From: Variovorax sp. J22G73
GTDB lineage: Bacteria; Pseudomonadota; Gammaproteobacteria; Burkholderiales; Burkholderiaceae_C
DNA length: 64,000 nucleotides
Direction of reading: 5' to 3'
Assembly: GCF_030317035.1 (NCBI RefSeq)
Contig: NZ_JASZYK010000007.1
Span: 1-64,000, forward strand
The notes under the pieces were generated by a model. It was not told the origin of the DNA and made no database searches. It saw only the letters and a list, made by a program, of their open reading frames with translations. The position numbers and the translations under genes were made by a program. This document shows, in pieces, positions 1 through 8,288 of this stretch; position 1 is the first letter of the stretch; each line of letters starts with the position of its first letter.

Positions 1-495
1 CTTGTCGGCCTCGTCGAGCGCGGCGTCGATGCCCACGCCGTAGTAACCGACCGCGGCGTCCGAGTCGGTGCGGCAGGCTGCCAGATAGGCCAGCTTGCCG
101 CCGAGGCAGAAACCGAGCACGCCGACCTTCTTTTCTGGCACCTCGGCGCGGGCACGCAGCACATCGATGGCGCTCTGCATGTCCGCCATGCCCTTGGCCT
201 CGTCGAAGCCGCCGTAGAACGCGAAGGCGCGCTGCCAGTCGGCCTCGCTGTAGCCCAGTTCCACATCGGGCTCCTGGCGCCAGAACAGGTCGGGCACGAG
301 CGCGACGTAGCCTTCCTCGGCGTAGTAGTCGGCGATCTCGCGCATGGTGTGGTTCACGCCGAAGATCTCCTGCGCGATCACCAGGCCGGGGCCGCTGCCG
401 CTCTCGGGCAGGGCGAGGTAGCCGCTGAAACTGCCGCTGCCGTCCGCGGCGTCGATGCGAATGCGCTGTCCGCGACGCGCTGTCTTCTCTTGCAT
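1..495 (-). CDS. Dienelactone hydrolase family protein (3' end outside window)
   Basis: Probable alpha/beta-fold hydrolase acting on lactone or ester intermediates of aromatic breakdown in the cytoplasm. The 165 visible residues start at an ATG preceded by GGAGAG. The N-terminal part has the family pattern (LPESGSGPGLVIAQEIFGVN, then DLFWRQEP), and the nucleophile motif GFCLGG is present, with Cys as expected for dienelactone hydrolases. The catalytic Asp and His would lie in the part cut off by the window edge. It is the last gene of the reductase-oxygenase run, 44 nt downstream of the flavin reductase on the same strand, so it probably processes a product of that pathway. The substrate is not known. 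Confidence 0.85.
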   Translation of the reverse strand, partial: MQEKTARRGQRIRIDAADGSGSFSGYLALPESGSGPGLVIAQEIFGVNHTMREIADYYAEEGYVALVPDLFWRQEPDVELGYSEADWQRAFAFYGGFDEAKGMADMQSAIDVLRARAEVPEKKVGVLGFCLGGKLAYLAACRTDSDAAVGYYGVGIDAALDEADK

Positions 496-539
496 GTAGT
501 GCTCTCCGATCGATGGGTTGAATGGGGTCGCGCGTGTGC

Positions 540-1085
540 TCACTGCACGCATTCGGGGTGCCGCGCCGTCACCTGGTAGCGCCCGGCGTGGAACACCAGC
601 GGCTCGCCGTCGACGCGGTCGTAGCGCTCGACCTCGCCGATGAAGATCAGGTGGTCGCCGCCGTCGTACTGCCTCACGTTGCGGCAGACGAAGCGCGCGA
701 TGGCGCCGTCCAGCAGCGGCACGCCGGCCGTGCCTTCGCAGCAGTCCACGCCACCGAACTTGTCGGGCAGCGGCGTCGCGAACCGGCGCGACAGGTGGTG
801 CTGGTGCGCCGCCAGCACGTTGATGGCGAAGTGGCTCGCGCCGGTGAAGTCCGCCACGCTGGGCGCGTTGCGCGACAGGCTCCACAGCACCAGCGGCGGA
901 TCGAGCGAGACCGACGAGAACGAATTGGCCGTCATGCCCACGCGCCGCCCGTCACTCGCGCGCGTGGTGACGACGGTGACGCCGGTGCTGAACTGGCCGA
1001 GCGCCCTGCGGAAGTCCTGCCGGTCGAAGCGACAGGCATCGGCGATGGGCTCCTGCTGCACCTTCTGCTGAACCTCCCGCTGCAT
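540..1085 (-). CDS. Flavin reductase, small component of two-component monooxygenase (StyB/IndB-like)
   Basis: Predicted NAD(P)H:flavin oxidoreductase that supplies reduced FAD to the neighbouring oxygenase. The 181-residue product has the HpaC/StyB-type flavin_reduct pattern: FRRALGQFSTGVTVVTT near residue 25, MTANSFSSVSLDPPLVLWSL near 51-70, and HFAINVLA near 85. The start ATG overlaps the stop of the oxygenase gene as ATGA, which suggests translational coupling and a 1:1 pairing of the two components. Length is typical for this reductase class. It could in principle also serve another flavin-dependent oxygenase, but the overlap makes the adjacent one the obvious partner. Confidence 0.9.
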   Translation of the reverse strand: MQREVQQKVQQEPIADACRFDRQDFRRALGQFSTGVTVVTTRASDGRRVGMTANSFSSVSLDPPLVLWSLSRNAPSVADFTGASHFAINVLAAHQHHLSRRFATPLPDKFGGVDCCEGTAGVPLLDGAIARFVCRNVRQYDGGDHLIFIGEVERYDRVDGEPLVFHAGRYQVTARHPECVQ

Positions 1086-2323
1086 CACGCGGCCTCGACC
1101 GAGGTCTCGATGTAGCGGTCGGCCTCCACCGGGTCGGCGAACCACGGGAAGAAGGTGCGCGGGTCGTCGAAGCCGTTGGCAATCGCGCTGGCCAGCGGCG
1201 GCACCGCGCCCGCCGTGCCCAGCAGCTTCAGCACATGGTCCGGCGGCGGCATCAGCAACATGTTGGTCCACTGCGTGACCCATTGCGAATAGCCGAACCA
1301 GTAGCGGTCGAAGGTCTGCTGCATCCATGCGGCATCGGCCGCGCCCTCGCCGCGCGCGACGATGCTCTTCAGGTACACGTCGGCGCACTTGGCCGCGTTG
1401 TTGGAGCCCTGGCCGGTGATCGGGTCGTTGAGCACCACCACGTCGGCCAGGCCCAGCACCTTGCGGCCCGAGGGCAAAGTGGCCACCGGCTTGCGCACAG
1501 TCGGCGCGAAGCGCCCGGCGAGGATGCCGTTGTCGTCGGTGAGCGCGATGTCGCGGCAGCGCTCGGCCTCCCACGGCACGAAGGTGTCGAGCACCCACTT
1601 GCTGCGCGCGAGGTGCTCCTGCGGCGTCTTCACGTCGGCCCAGCAGTCCATCGGGCCGCCCGGCACGCCTTCGAACACCATGATCTCGCAGGGGCCAGAA
1701 GTGGTCAGCGCCGGGAACACGAAGTACTCGCCCACGCCCGGAATCAGGTTGAAGCTCACGCGCGAGAACGGCTCGGCGGGCTTCATGCCCTTCACGTAGG
1801 TGAGCGCGAGCGCGCGCTGCGGCGCGTCGAAGCGCGACTTGTGCGCGTCGCGCGCGAAGAGCTTCGAAATCTCGCCCTTGCCGCTTGCCACCAGCGTGAG
1901 GTCGTGGCTGCGGGTGCAGGCCTCCAGCTCGTCGATGCCCGCATCCTTGAACACCAGCTCGCCGCCCTGGCGCTGGAACTCGGCCATCCAGGCCGGCACC
2001 TTCACGCGCTGGTCGACCGACTGCGCGCTCGAATGGAGCCGCGCCGCCCAGTCGATGACCTTGGCGCCCTTCTGCTCGGGGTGCGGCACGGCCAGGCCGA
2101 TGCCGTCGACCGTGGGGCAGTCCTTGGCCCAATGGTCCAGCCCCAGCTCGCGCTCGATCTGCAGCGAGGTGTGGAACATGCACTGGCTGGACATCACCTT
2201 GCCCTGGCGGATGTCGTCCGCGGTGCGGTTGCTGTACATCGTGACCTCGTAGCCCGCGCGCAGCAGGCCGAGCCCGAGTTGCAGGCCCGACTGGCCCGCG
2301 CCGATGATGGCGATTCGTTTCAT
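1085..2323 (-). CDS. FAD-dependent monooxygenase of the StyA family, predicted indole monooxygenase
   Basis: Group E flavoprotein monooxygenase that would epoxidise an aromatic double bond using FADH2 from the adjacent reductase. The 412-residue protein has the N-terminal dinucleotide motif GAGQSG (residues 8-13) and a C-terminal GLADVVVLNDPITGQGSN block matching the second FAD motif. By hand alignment to Pseudomonas StyA, the positions said to separate indole from styrene enzymes read Ser45, Gln47, Met49, Val72, Ile75 and Ala100. As I recall the published fingerprint, these are the indole-type residues; styrene enzymes have Asn, Val, His, Tyr, His, Ser. Neighbours are an SDR upstream and an AraC regulator, as in described indole-oxidation clusters. 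Substrate remains inference. Confidence 0.85.
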   Translation of the reverse strand: MKRIAIIGAGQSGLQLGLGLLRAGYEVTMYSNRTADDIRQGKVMSSQCMFHTSLQIERELGLDHWAKDCPTVDGIGLAVPHPEQKGAKVIDWAARLHSSAQSVDQRVKVPAWMAEFQRQGGELVFKDAGIDELEACTRSHDLTLVASGKGEISKLFARDAHKSRFDAPQRALALTYVKGMKPAEPFSRVSFNLIPGVGEYFVFPALTTSGPCEIMVFEGVPGGPMDCWADVKTPQEHLARSKWVLDTFVPWEAERCRDIALTDDNGILAGRFAPTVRKPVATLPSGRKVLGLADVVVLNDPITGQGSNNAAKCADVYLKSIVARGEGAADAAWMQQTFDRYWFGYSQWVTQWTNMLLMPPPDHVLKLLGTAGAVPPLASAIANGFDDPRTFFPWFADPVEADRYIETSVEAA

Positions 2324-2369
2324 GGTGTTGCTCCGGGTAGGTTCGTGGGTTCGTGGGTTCGCGGCTTCG

Positions 2370-3161
2370 TCAGTCCATCAGCTTGGGAATGGCCGGCACC
2401 GCCTGCTCGGGGCCCATGGCGGAATAGCCGCCGTCCACCGCGTAGTCCGCGCCGGTCACGAAGCTCGCGTGGTCCGAGCACAGGAACAGCACCACCTGCG
2501 CCACCTCGTCGGGGTCGCCGACGCGCCCCAGCAGGTGGAAAGGCGCGGCCACGCGATCAGTCTTGGCACGGTCGCCGCCGCTCAGCTTGTCCATCACGGC
2601 CGACCACGTCCAGCCCGGCGACACGCTGTTCACGCGGATGCGGTCGCCCGCCAGGTCCATCGCCATGTTGCGCGTGAGCTGCGCCATCGCGGCCTTGCTC
2701 ACCGGGTACAGCCAGCGCCCGGTCTGCGCCACGCGCGACGAGATGCTCGTGAAGTTGACGACCGCCCCACCGCCCGCGGCCACCATGTGCGGATGCACCG
2801 CCTGCAGCATGGCCACGGCGCTGGCGACGTTCACGTTGAACGAGGTGAGCCAGTCGGCGCGCGGCGACTTGAAGCCGTCGTCCACGTACGAGCACGCCAG
2901 GTTCACCAGGAAGTGCACGCCGCCGTGGTGCCGCGCCGCCTGCGCCACGCAGGCCTGCACCTGCGCATCGTCGGTGATGTCGGTGCGCACGAAGCGCACG
3001 CCGGTGCCCAGTGCATCGGCCAGCGCCTGGCCGTTGGCTTCGTCGATGTCGGCGACGACGACCTTCACGCCGGCGGCGTGCAGGGCCCGCACCACGCCGG
3101 TGCCTAATAATGTGGCGCCGCCGGTGACGATGGCGCTGCGTCCTTCGAGTCCCTTGAACAT
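2370..3161 (-). CDS. Short-chain dehydrogenase/reductase of the oxygenase cluster
   Basis: NAD(P)-dependent classical SDR of 263 residues. The cofactor motif TGGATLLGTG lies near residue 13, the substrate-binding Ser is in NFTSISS, and the catalytic YPVSK (Tyr-x3-Lys) follows in the usual place. The start chosen (MFKGLEG) removes a low-complexity N-terminal extension and follows a purine-rich AGGAGAG. It is the first gene of the minus-strand run toward the oxygenase, reductase and hydrolase, so it probably acts on the epoxide or diol product of the oxygenase, as the SDRs in indole clusters are thought to do. The exact reaction cannot be read from sequence. Confidence 0.9.
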   Translation of the reverse strand: MFKGLEGRSAIVTGGATLLGTGVVRALHAAGVKVVVADIDEANGQALADALGTGVRFVRTDITDDAQVQACVAQAARHHGGVHFLVNLACSYVDDGFKSPRADWLTSFNVNVASAVAMLQAVHPHMVAAGGGAVVNFTSISSRVAQTGRWLYPVSKAAMAQLTRNMAMDLAGDRIRVNSVSPGWTWSAVMDKLSGGDRAKTDRVAAPFHLLGRVGDPDEVAQVVLFLCSDHASFVTGADYAVDGGYSAMGPEQAVPAIPKLMD

Positions 3162-3208
3162 GGGGCTGGCTCTCCTGGGTAGTGAACTGTGGGAACGGGG
3201 GGATGTCG

Positions 3209-3224
3209 CAGGCCGGTTGGCCTG
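3209..3224. promoter_or_regulatory. Inverted repeat in the divergent SDR-AraC gene region
   Basis: CAGGCC-GGTT-GGCCTG is a perfect 6-bp inverted repeat in the 208-nt gap between the two diverging genes, about 50 nt upstream of the SDR start. It could be an operator or a 5' UTR hairpin. AraC-type regulators more often bind direct repeats, so its role is open. Confidence 0.3.
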
Positions 3225-3369
3225 TGGGCGTACCTTAGGTGGGCAGGGGCCGCAGCTGCATCCCGCAAACGCAGGCGATGTCCCTGGCGCGCAGCTTTTT
3301 GCCGAGGGGCGATCCGAATTGTGGGCAGGGATGGTTTTTGCTACGGTGCCACTGCCCCACGCCATCCCC

Positions 3370-4383
3370 ATGGAAACCGCCGTCATCACCCCAGTGCTGC
3401 CGCTGCAGCGCTACCGCCTGTTCGAGAGCCACGACATGGACGAGGCGCGCGAGAGCGTGGCCCGCGTGTTCTGCCCGCACGGCCTGACCATGCTGCGCCC
3501 GCGCGTCGAGCTCGACGCCTGCCACCACAGCGCGCGCCTGCACCGCGACGTGAGCCTCAACTACGTGCAGTACGGCCCCGGCGTGCAGATCGACCCGGGC
3601 TACCTGCAGGACTTTTTCCTGCTGCAGATTCCGCTGCGCGGCGGCGCCGACATCCGTTGCGGCAGCCAGCAGGTCGACGCCACGCCCCGCATGGCTTCGC
3701 TGCCCTCGCCCACCGAGCCACTGTCGATGCGCTGGGCCGACGACAGCCCGCACCTCATCGTGCGGCTCGCGCGCGCGGCGCTGCTGTCGCGGCTCGAATC
3801 GCTGCTGCAGGCACCGCTGAAGCAGGCACTGGTGTTCGAGCTGGGCGTGCCGCTGGACAACCCCGCGCTCGCGCCGCTGGTGCACTTCATCGACTACCTG
3901 CGGCTCACGCTCGATGCCGGCAACGCGCTGCAGGCGGGCGGCCGCCTCGGCGAGCATGCCGAGGAATACCTGATGTCCAGCCTGCTGATGTCGGCGGGCC
4001 ACAACCATTCACGCGCGCTGGCAGGCGACACGCAGCGCCAGTTGCTGCCACGCGTGGTGCGCAGGGCGCAGGAGTACATGGCGGCGCACGCAGCGCAACC
4101 GCTGTCGCTGGCGGACGTGTGCGGCGAAGTGGGCTGCAGCGCGCGCGCGCTGCAGCAGGCGTTTCGCCAGCATGTGGGCCAGGGGCCGATGGAGTTCCTG
4201 CGCGAGCTGCGGCTCGACCGGGTGCGCGAGGAACTCAAGGCAACTGCCCATGGGGCGGACGCGGGGGTGCGCGAGGTGGCGCAGAAGTACGGCTTCCTGC
4301 ACCTGGGGCATTTCGCGGCGCAATACCGCGCACGCTTCGGCGAACGGCCGTCGGAGACGCGAGAGACACGCGACAGGCGCTGA
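3370..4383 (+). CDS. AraC-family transcriptional regulator
   Basis: Predicted activator of the divergent oxygenase cluster. The 337-residue product has an N-terminal sensing half (an AraC_binding_2-like block with LNYVQYGPGVQIDPG and FFLLQIPLRG) and a C-terminal double helix-turn-helix: SLADVCGEVGCSARALQQAF followed by REVAQKYGFLHLGHFAAQYR and the usual FGERPSE ending. Architecture resembles regulators of aromatic degradation (XylS/IndR type). The start is uncertain: an in-frame ATG at 3331 would add 13 residues, and neither ATG has a strong ribosome-binding site. Its ligand may be indole or a product, by position only. Confidence 0.88.
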   Translation: METAVITPVLPLQRYRLFESHDMDEARESVARVFCPHGLTMLRPRVELDACHHSARLHRDVSLNYVQYGPGVQIDPGYLQDFFLLQIPLRGGADIRCGSQQVDATPRMASLPSPTEPLSMRWADDSPHLIVRLARAALLSRLESLLQAPLKQALVFELGVPLDNPALAPLVHFIDYLRLTLDAGNALQAGGRLGEHAEEYLMSSLLMSAGHNHSRALAGDTQRQLLPRVVRRAQEYMAAHAAQPLSLADVCGEVGCSARALQQAFRQHVGQGPMEFLRELRLDRVREELKATAHGADAGVREVAQKYGFLHLGHFAAQYRARFGERPSETRETRDRR

Positions 4384-4508
4384 CTCGCTGAGGAGCGGTC
4401 GATGGATCGCCGGTCCGATGGCACCCGGCAAAGGCGCAACGCAATGTTCGCGCAATGCGGGTTCATAGCATCGCGGGTCTGGCACTCGGCCAGTCCACGC
4501 GTACCTCC

Positions 4509-5177
4509 ATGACCTTCGCTCCTGCCCCAACGCCGCGCGATTCGAGCGCCGGCCGTCTCCGTCGTCTTGAGCTGCTCGATGCGCTGCGCGGCTTCGCGCT
4601 GGCCGGCACGCTGATGCTCTGCCTGCAGCGCGTTCCGTTGCTCGACGTGCGATGGGTGCTGCTGGCGATGCTGCTGCTTGGAGGCAGCACGGCGGGGGTG
4701 TTGCGGGAATCGGTGGCGCATCGGCGCTTCTGGCGCGTGCTGGTGGTGGGAAGCCTTGTCGTCGCGGCGGGGCCTTTGCTGCAAGACGGCGGCGCCACTG
4801 CCTGGGCGCGCGCGCTGCTGCGGCAGGCCGCACCGCTCGCGCAGGGCCTGTTCTGTGTCGCCGCCTTCGTGTTGCTGTTCCAGCGCGCGGCTTGGCGCCG
4901 CAAGCTGTGCAAGCTCTCGCCAATGGGGCGCATGGCGTTCACCAACTGCGCGGTGCAAGGGCTCGTCGGCCTGGTGCTGCTTCCCCGGCTCGGGCTCGAT
5001 GTGGAAAGCGTCGTGGGTGCGGCAGTGCTCGGGGCCGCTGTCTTCGCGCTGCAGGCCATGGCCAGTTGCTGGTGGGTGACGCGCTTTCACCACGGGCCGC
5101 TCGAGTGGGCCTGGCAACGGCTGGTGCACGCCCGGCCGTCGGCGCAGACCAGGGTAAGGGCTGTTCGCGGCACCTGA
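4509..5177 (+). CDS. Short DUF418 / YeiB-like membrane protein
   Basis: Inner-membrane protein of unknown role. The 222-residue product starts with RRLELLDALRGFALAGTLML, which resembles the N-terminus of YeiB-family proteins, and ends with SPMGRMAFTN and HHGPLEWAWQRL, matching the DUF418 C-terminal signature. Typical family members are near 380 residues, so much of the middle is missing; about five hydrophobic segments remain. The reading frame is intact, so it is either a deletion derivative still expressed or a naturally compact variant. The start at MTFAPAPTPR was preferred over an upstream ATG at 4455. A long minus-strand frame covers the same DNA but has no family features. Confidence 0.6.
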   Translation: MTFAPAPTPRDSSAGRLRRLELLDALRGFALAGTLMLCLQRVPLLDVRWVLLAMLLLGGSTAGVLRESVAHRRFWRVLVVGSLVVAAGPLLQDGGATAWARALLRQAAPLAQGLFCVAAFVLLFQRAAWRRKLCKLSPMGRMAFTNCAVQGLVGLVLLPRLGLDVESVVGAAVLGAAVFALQAMASCWWVTRFHHGPLEWAWQRLVHARPSAQTRVRAVRGT

Positions 5178-5304
5178 CGCAGGCGCTGGCCCGTTGGCCT
5201 ACATCCAACGCCGCAGGCCGATGACCCCCGCGCCGGAGTGGGCTGAGTAAGCTGGGCTACAACCGAGTCTCGCAACCCCCCAACCCGAACCGAGGAGTGC
5301 ATTC

Positions 5305-5514
5305 ATGCCAGCCAACGCCAATGTCACCGGAGACGTCGAATACAGGGCCGGCGACGGCCCCCTGATCCTCATTCCCCAAGGCCCGATCGAGGTGGAACTC
5401 GCACCCGACAGCGCCGTGCTGAGCTGGGGTGACGCCGGCAACATCCAGACGGCCGCCATTCCCCTGGCCGAATACCAGCGCTACCTCGACGAAGGCGTGA
5501 TCGAGCCCCATTGA
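5305..5514 (+). CDS. Small hypothetical protein, 69 aa
   Basis: No family recognised. The protein is acidic, lacks cysteine, and has no signal peptide or membrane segment; it looks like a small soluble beta-rich domain (PLILIPQGPIEVELAPDSAVLSW) followed by a short helix (LAEYQRYLDEGVIEPH). The start is well supported by GAGGAG seven bases upstream, and a strong terminator follows 40 nt after the stop, so it is probably a single-gene transcription unit. Confidence 0.65.
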   Translation: MPANANVTGDVEYRAGDGPLILIPQGPIEVELAPDSAVLSWGDAGNIQTAAIPLAEYQRYLDEGVIEPH

Positions 5515-5554
5515 AGCGCTCGCCCGACGCACTTGCTTGTGCGTCGCCCATGAA

Positions 5555-5578
5555 AAAACGGCCCCGCGGGGCCGTTTT
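5555..5578. terminator. Bidirectional rho-independent terminator
   Basis: A perfect 12+12 palindrome (AAAACGGCCCCG and its complement) has A and T tracts at both ends. It sits between the convergent small plus-strand gene and the HU gene, so it can end both transcripts. Confidence 0.9.
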
Positions 5579-5618
5579 GCTTGGTGCATGCGCGGCCGCG
5601 AGGGCCGCAACGCATCAA

Positions 5619-6071
5619 TTACTTCTTCTTGGCAGGCGCGGCAGCCTTCTTGGCGGGTGCGGCGGCCTTCTTGGCTGCGGGCTTTGCAGCCGGCTTGGCG
5701 GCGGTCTTGGCAGCCTTGGCGGCCGGCTTTGCGACCACGGCCTTGTCAGCCTTGCGCTTGGCAGCCTTCGGGTCCACGGCGGCCTTGAAGGCAGCGCCCG
5801 GCACGAACTTCGGCACCTTCTGTGCAGCGATCTTGATCTTGGTACCGGCGCTGGGGTTGAAGCCCGAGCGTGCGGCGCGAGCGACTTGCTTGAAAGTGCC
5901 GAAACCGACGATCTGCACCGGGTCGCCCTTCTTCACTGCGGCAACGATCGAGCCGGTGATGGTCTCGAGGATGCGCGCGGCTTCTGCCTTGCTGACGTTG
6001 TGGGCGGTTGCGATTTTTTCGACGAGTTCGATGCGGTTCAACTGAGTTCCTAATAGGTTTGATTTCGCCAT
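5619..6071 (-). CDS. HU-family DNA-binding protein with lysine/alanine/proline-rich tail
   Basis: Histone-like nucleoid protein. The first ~90 residues are an HU/IHF fold (RIELVEKIATAHNVSKAEAARILE, VQIVGFGTFKQVARAARSG, then a PSAGTKIKI arm). The last ~55 residues form a disordered basic tail of PAAK and PAKKAAA units, resembling eukaryotic H1 tails and a type known in several betaproteobacteria. The tail DNA is itself repetitive. Start is debatable: ATG at 6071 gives 150 residues with a weak site, whereas TTG at 6041 gives 140 residues, is preceded by TTAGGA at good spacing, and begins right where the HU fold begins. The TTG may be the true start. Confidence 0.9.
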   Translation of the reverse strand: MAKSNLLGTQLNRIELVEKIATAHNVSKAEAARILETITGSIVAAVKKGDPVQIVGFGTFKQVARAARSGFNPSAGTKIKIAAQKVPKFVPGAAFKAAVDPKAAKRKADKAVVAKPAAKAAKTAAKPAAKPAAKKAAAPAKKAAAPAKKK

Positions 6072-6461
6072 GTTGCCTATGGCGGCGCAGCACAAATACA
6101 AGCTGCAAGCGGGGGGAGTTTATTCGACTGCGAGAAGGCCTATGTAACTCGGCCACTTAAAGTGATATCGCGAGGGCCGCGGCGGGGTGTTTTTCGAAGG
6201 TGCGGAGCGGAGAACGAAGGTCGATTGCTCCTCTGTGTGAGGAAGTCTTGTGCTCGATGCCTGTCGGTTTTTTGTTCTTCGCTATCGACGGGATTCATGC
6301 CGAGTTAAGCAAGGCGCAAAGTTGGGAGCAACGATCACGCATCGAACTTCGCTCATGCAATGCACGAGGGCGTTAGCGCATCGCTTGAGCGCGTTGCGGA
6401 GAAGCTGAAAAGAGGGATGTGATGCGAAGGCCCATCGTCGAAATGAACAGCATCGAGCTCC
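6072..6461. other. Gene-free gap upstream of HU
   Basis: About 390 bases without a supported gene. It should hold the HU promoter on the minus strand. An 11-bp palindrome CACTTAAAGTG lies at 6154-6164, about 85 nt upstream of the HU ATG, and could be an operator. The rest is less GC-rich than neighbouring DNA and shows no coding bias that I can see. Confidence 0.5.
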
Positions 6462-6501
6462 GAAAAGACAAAAGGGTTAGCAGACGAATCTGCTAACCCT
6501 T
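6462..6501 (-). terminator. Terminator of the gltX-tRNA transcript
   Basis: A 13-bp perfect stem (AAGGGTTAGCAGA with its complement) and a 4-nt loop lie just past tRNA-Asp, followed on the minus strand by a T-rich run (TTTTGTCTTTT). This fits a rho-independent terminator for the tRNA unit. Confidence 0.9.
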
Positions 6502-6509
6502 GTCGGAAC

Positions 6510-6586
6510 TGGCGGAGTGGACGGGACTCGAACCCGCGACCCCCGGCGTGACAGGCCGGTATTCTAACCAACTGAACTACCACTCC
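6510..6586 (-). tRNA. tRNA-Asp (anticodon GTC)
   Basis: The 77-nt cloverleaf has acceptor GGAGTGG pairing with CCACTCC, an anticodon loop reading GTC, a T-loop GTTCGAGTC, and an encoded CCA end. It is the last of three tRNAs downstream of gltX. Confidence 0.97.
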
Positions 6587-6655
6587 TGGTAGACAACGTT
6601 CACTTCTTGCGAAGCCGAGTGCTGACGACTCGTGCCGGCTTCACTTGCGTGAAAC

Positions 6656-6731
6656 TGGCGACCCTACGGGGATTCGAACCCCGGTAGCCACCGTGAAAGG
6701 GTGGTGTCCTAGGCCTCTAGACGATAGGGTC
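6656..6731 (-). tRNA. tRNA-Glu (anticodon TTC)
   Basis: The 76-nt cloverleaf starts GACCCTATCGTCTAGAGG, has anticodon TTC in CCTTTCACGG, a T-loop GTTCGAATC, and encoded CCA. It lies in the same unit as gltX, whose enzyme charges this tRNA. Confidence 0.97.
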
Positions 6732-6785
6732 AAAACCTTAGGAACCGTGCTGCGATCAGCACTTATCTCTTCTCTCGACACTTAA

Positions 6786-6861
<76 letters not shown>

Positions 6862-6895
6862 TGTGGGTGTCGAGCCTCGAATTATAGCCCGTTTA

Positions 6896-8284
6896 TCAGG
6901 CCTTTTTCAATCTTTCGATAACTTTTTCTTTCGAAAAGATCTCGAGGACTGAATCGAGGGACGGTGTCTGCGATGTTCCCATCACAAGCACACGTACTGG
7001 CATCGCTAACGCTGGCATTTTCATGCTGTGCGCTGCGAGCACTTCCTTGATCATAACTGAGATTGAGGCCTTATCCCAGGTCGCAGTTATCAATTTTTCG
7101 GCGAGTGTTGCAATCGCGGGCTTAACGGCCTCGGTGATGTGCTGTGCGCGGTCTTCTTCGGTCACCGTGATGTCCGCGTAGAACGCCGCCGCCCAGTTGG
7201 CCAGCGCCACCGTGGTGTCGCAACGGTCCTTGAAGAGCGCGCAGATTGCCGGCAGCCGCTCGTCGCTCACGATGCCGCGCTTTTGCAGTTGCGCTGCAAC
7301 CAGCGGCGCAAGCGCTTCACCGCTCTTTGCTTTGATGTATTGCGCGTTCACCCAGGCGAGCTTTGCAGCGTCCCACTGTGCGGGGCTCTTCGAGAGGTGC
7401 GTGCCGTCGAACCAGCTCACCATCTGTTCGCGCGTGAAGAGCTCGTCGTCGCCATGGCTCCAGCCCAGGCGCGCGAGGTAGTTCAGCATGGCCTCTGGCA
7501 GGTAGCCGTTCTCTTCATATGCAGTGACGCTCACCGCGCCGCGGCGTTTGGAGAGCTTCTGCCCGTCGTCGCCAAGAATCACCGGCACGTGGCCGAACTC
7601 GGGCAGCGGTGCGCCGAGCGCGCGGAAGATGTTGATCTGCCACGGCGTGTTGTTGATGTGCTCGTCGCCGCGGAACACATGCGTGATGTTCATGTCCCAG
7701 TCGTCGACCACCACCGCGAAGTTGTAGGTGGGCACACCTTCGGGCCGCAGGATGATCAGGTCGTCGATCTCGCGGTTGTTGATGGTGATCTCGCCCTTCA
7801 CCAGGTCGTTCCACGTCACGTCGCCTTCGGGCGGATTGCAGAAGCGCACCACCGGCGGCACGCCTTCGGGCACGGACGGCAGCACCTTGCCCGGCTCGGG
7901 GCGCCAGCGGCGGTCGTACAGGGTCTTTTCGCCGCGCTCGCGTTGCGCCTCGCGCATCGCGTCGAGTTCGGTGGGCGTGCAGTAGCAGTGATAGGCCGTG
8001 CCGGCCGCGAGCATCTGCGCGATCACCTCGCGGTAGCGCTCCAGGCGCTGCATCTGGTAGATCGGGCCTTCGTTGTAGTCCAGGCCGAGCCAGTGCATCG
8101 AAGCCAGGATCTGGTCGGTCGAGTCCTGCGTGGAGCGGGCCACGTCGGTGTCCTCGATGCGCAGCACGAACTCGCCGCCGTAGTGGCGCGCGTAGGCCCA
8201 CGAATACAGCGCGGTGCGCGCAGTACCCAGGTGAAGAAAACCCGTGGGGGACGGTGCGATGCGGGTGCGTACTTTGCCGGTCAT
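6896..8284 (-). CDS. gltX: Glutamyl-tRNA synthetase
   Basis: Charges tRNA-Glu with glutamate in the cytoplasm. The 462-residue class I synthetase has the HIGH-type motif at residues 18-21 ([12 protein letters not shown]), the IEDTD block near 43-47, and the KMSKS-type loop as KLSKRRGA near 245. Length matches bacterial GltX. No second GltX or GlnRS is in the window, so whether it is discriminating cannot be judged. It is followed directly by tRNA-Ala, tRNA-Glu and tRNA-Asp on the same strand, so enzyme and substrate tRNA are probably co-transcribed. Confidence 0.98.
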   Translation of the reverse strand: MTGKVRTRIAPSPTGFLHLGTARTALYSWAYARHYGGEFVLRIEDTDVARSTQDSTDQILASMHWLGLDYNEGPIYQMQRLERYREVIAQMLAAGTAYHCYCTPTELDAMREAQRERGEKTLYDRRWRPEPGKVLPSVPEGVPPVVRFCNPPEGDVTWNDLVKGEITINNREIDDLIILRPEGVPTYNFAVVVDDWDMNITHVFRGDEHINNTPWQINIFRALGAPLPEFGHVPVILGDDGQKLSKRRGAVSVTAYEENGYLPEAMLNYLARLGWSHGDDELFTREQMVSWFDGTHLSKSPAQWDAAKLAWVNAQYIKAKSGEALAPLVAAQLQKRGIVSDERLPAICALFKDRCDTTVALANWAAAFYADITVTEEDRAQHITEAVKPAIATLAEKLITATWDKASISVMIKEVLAAHSMKMPALAMPVRVLVMGTSQTPSLDSVLEIFSKEKVIERLKKA

Positions 8285-8288
8285 GTCT

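Noticed and set aside
3894-5129. Minus-strand frame of 411 codons across the AraC 3' end and the DUF418 gene
   Set aside because: Composition is Arg/His/Gln-rich without motifs; the plus strand encodes recognisable proteins.
6353-6583. Short minus-strand frame starting MVVQLVRIPACHAGGRG
   Set aside because: It is translated tRNA-Asp sequence, a common false gene.
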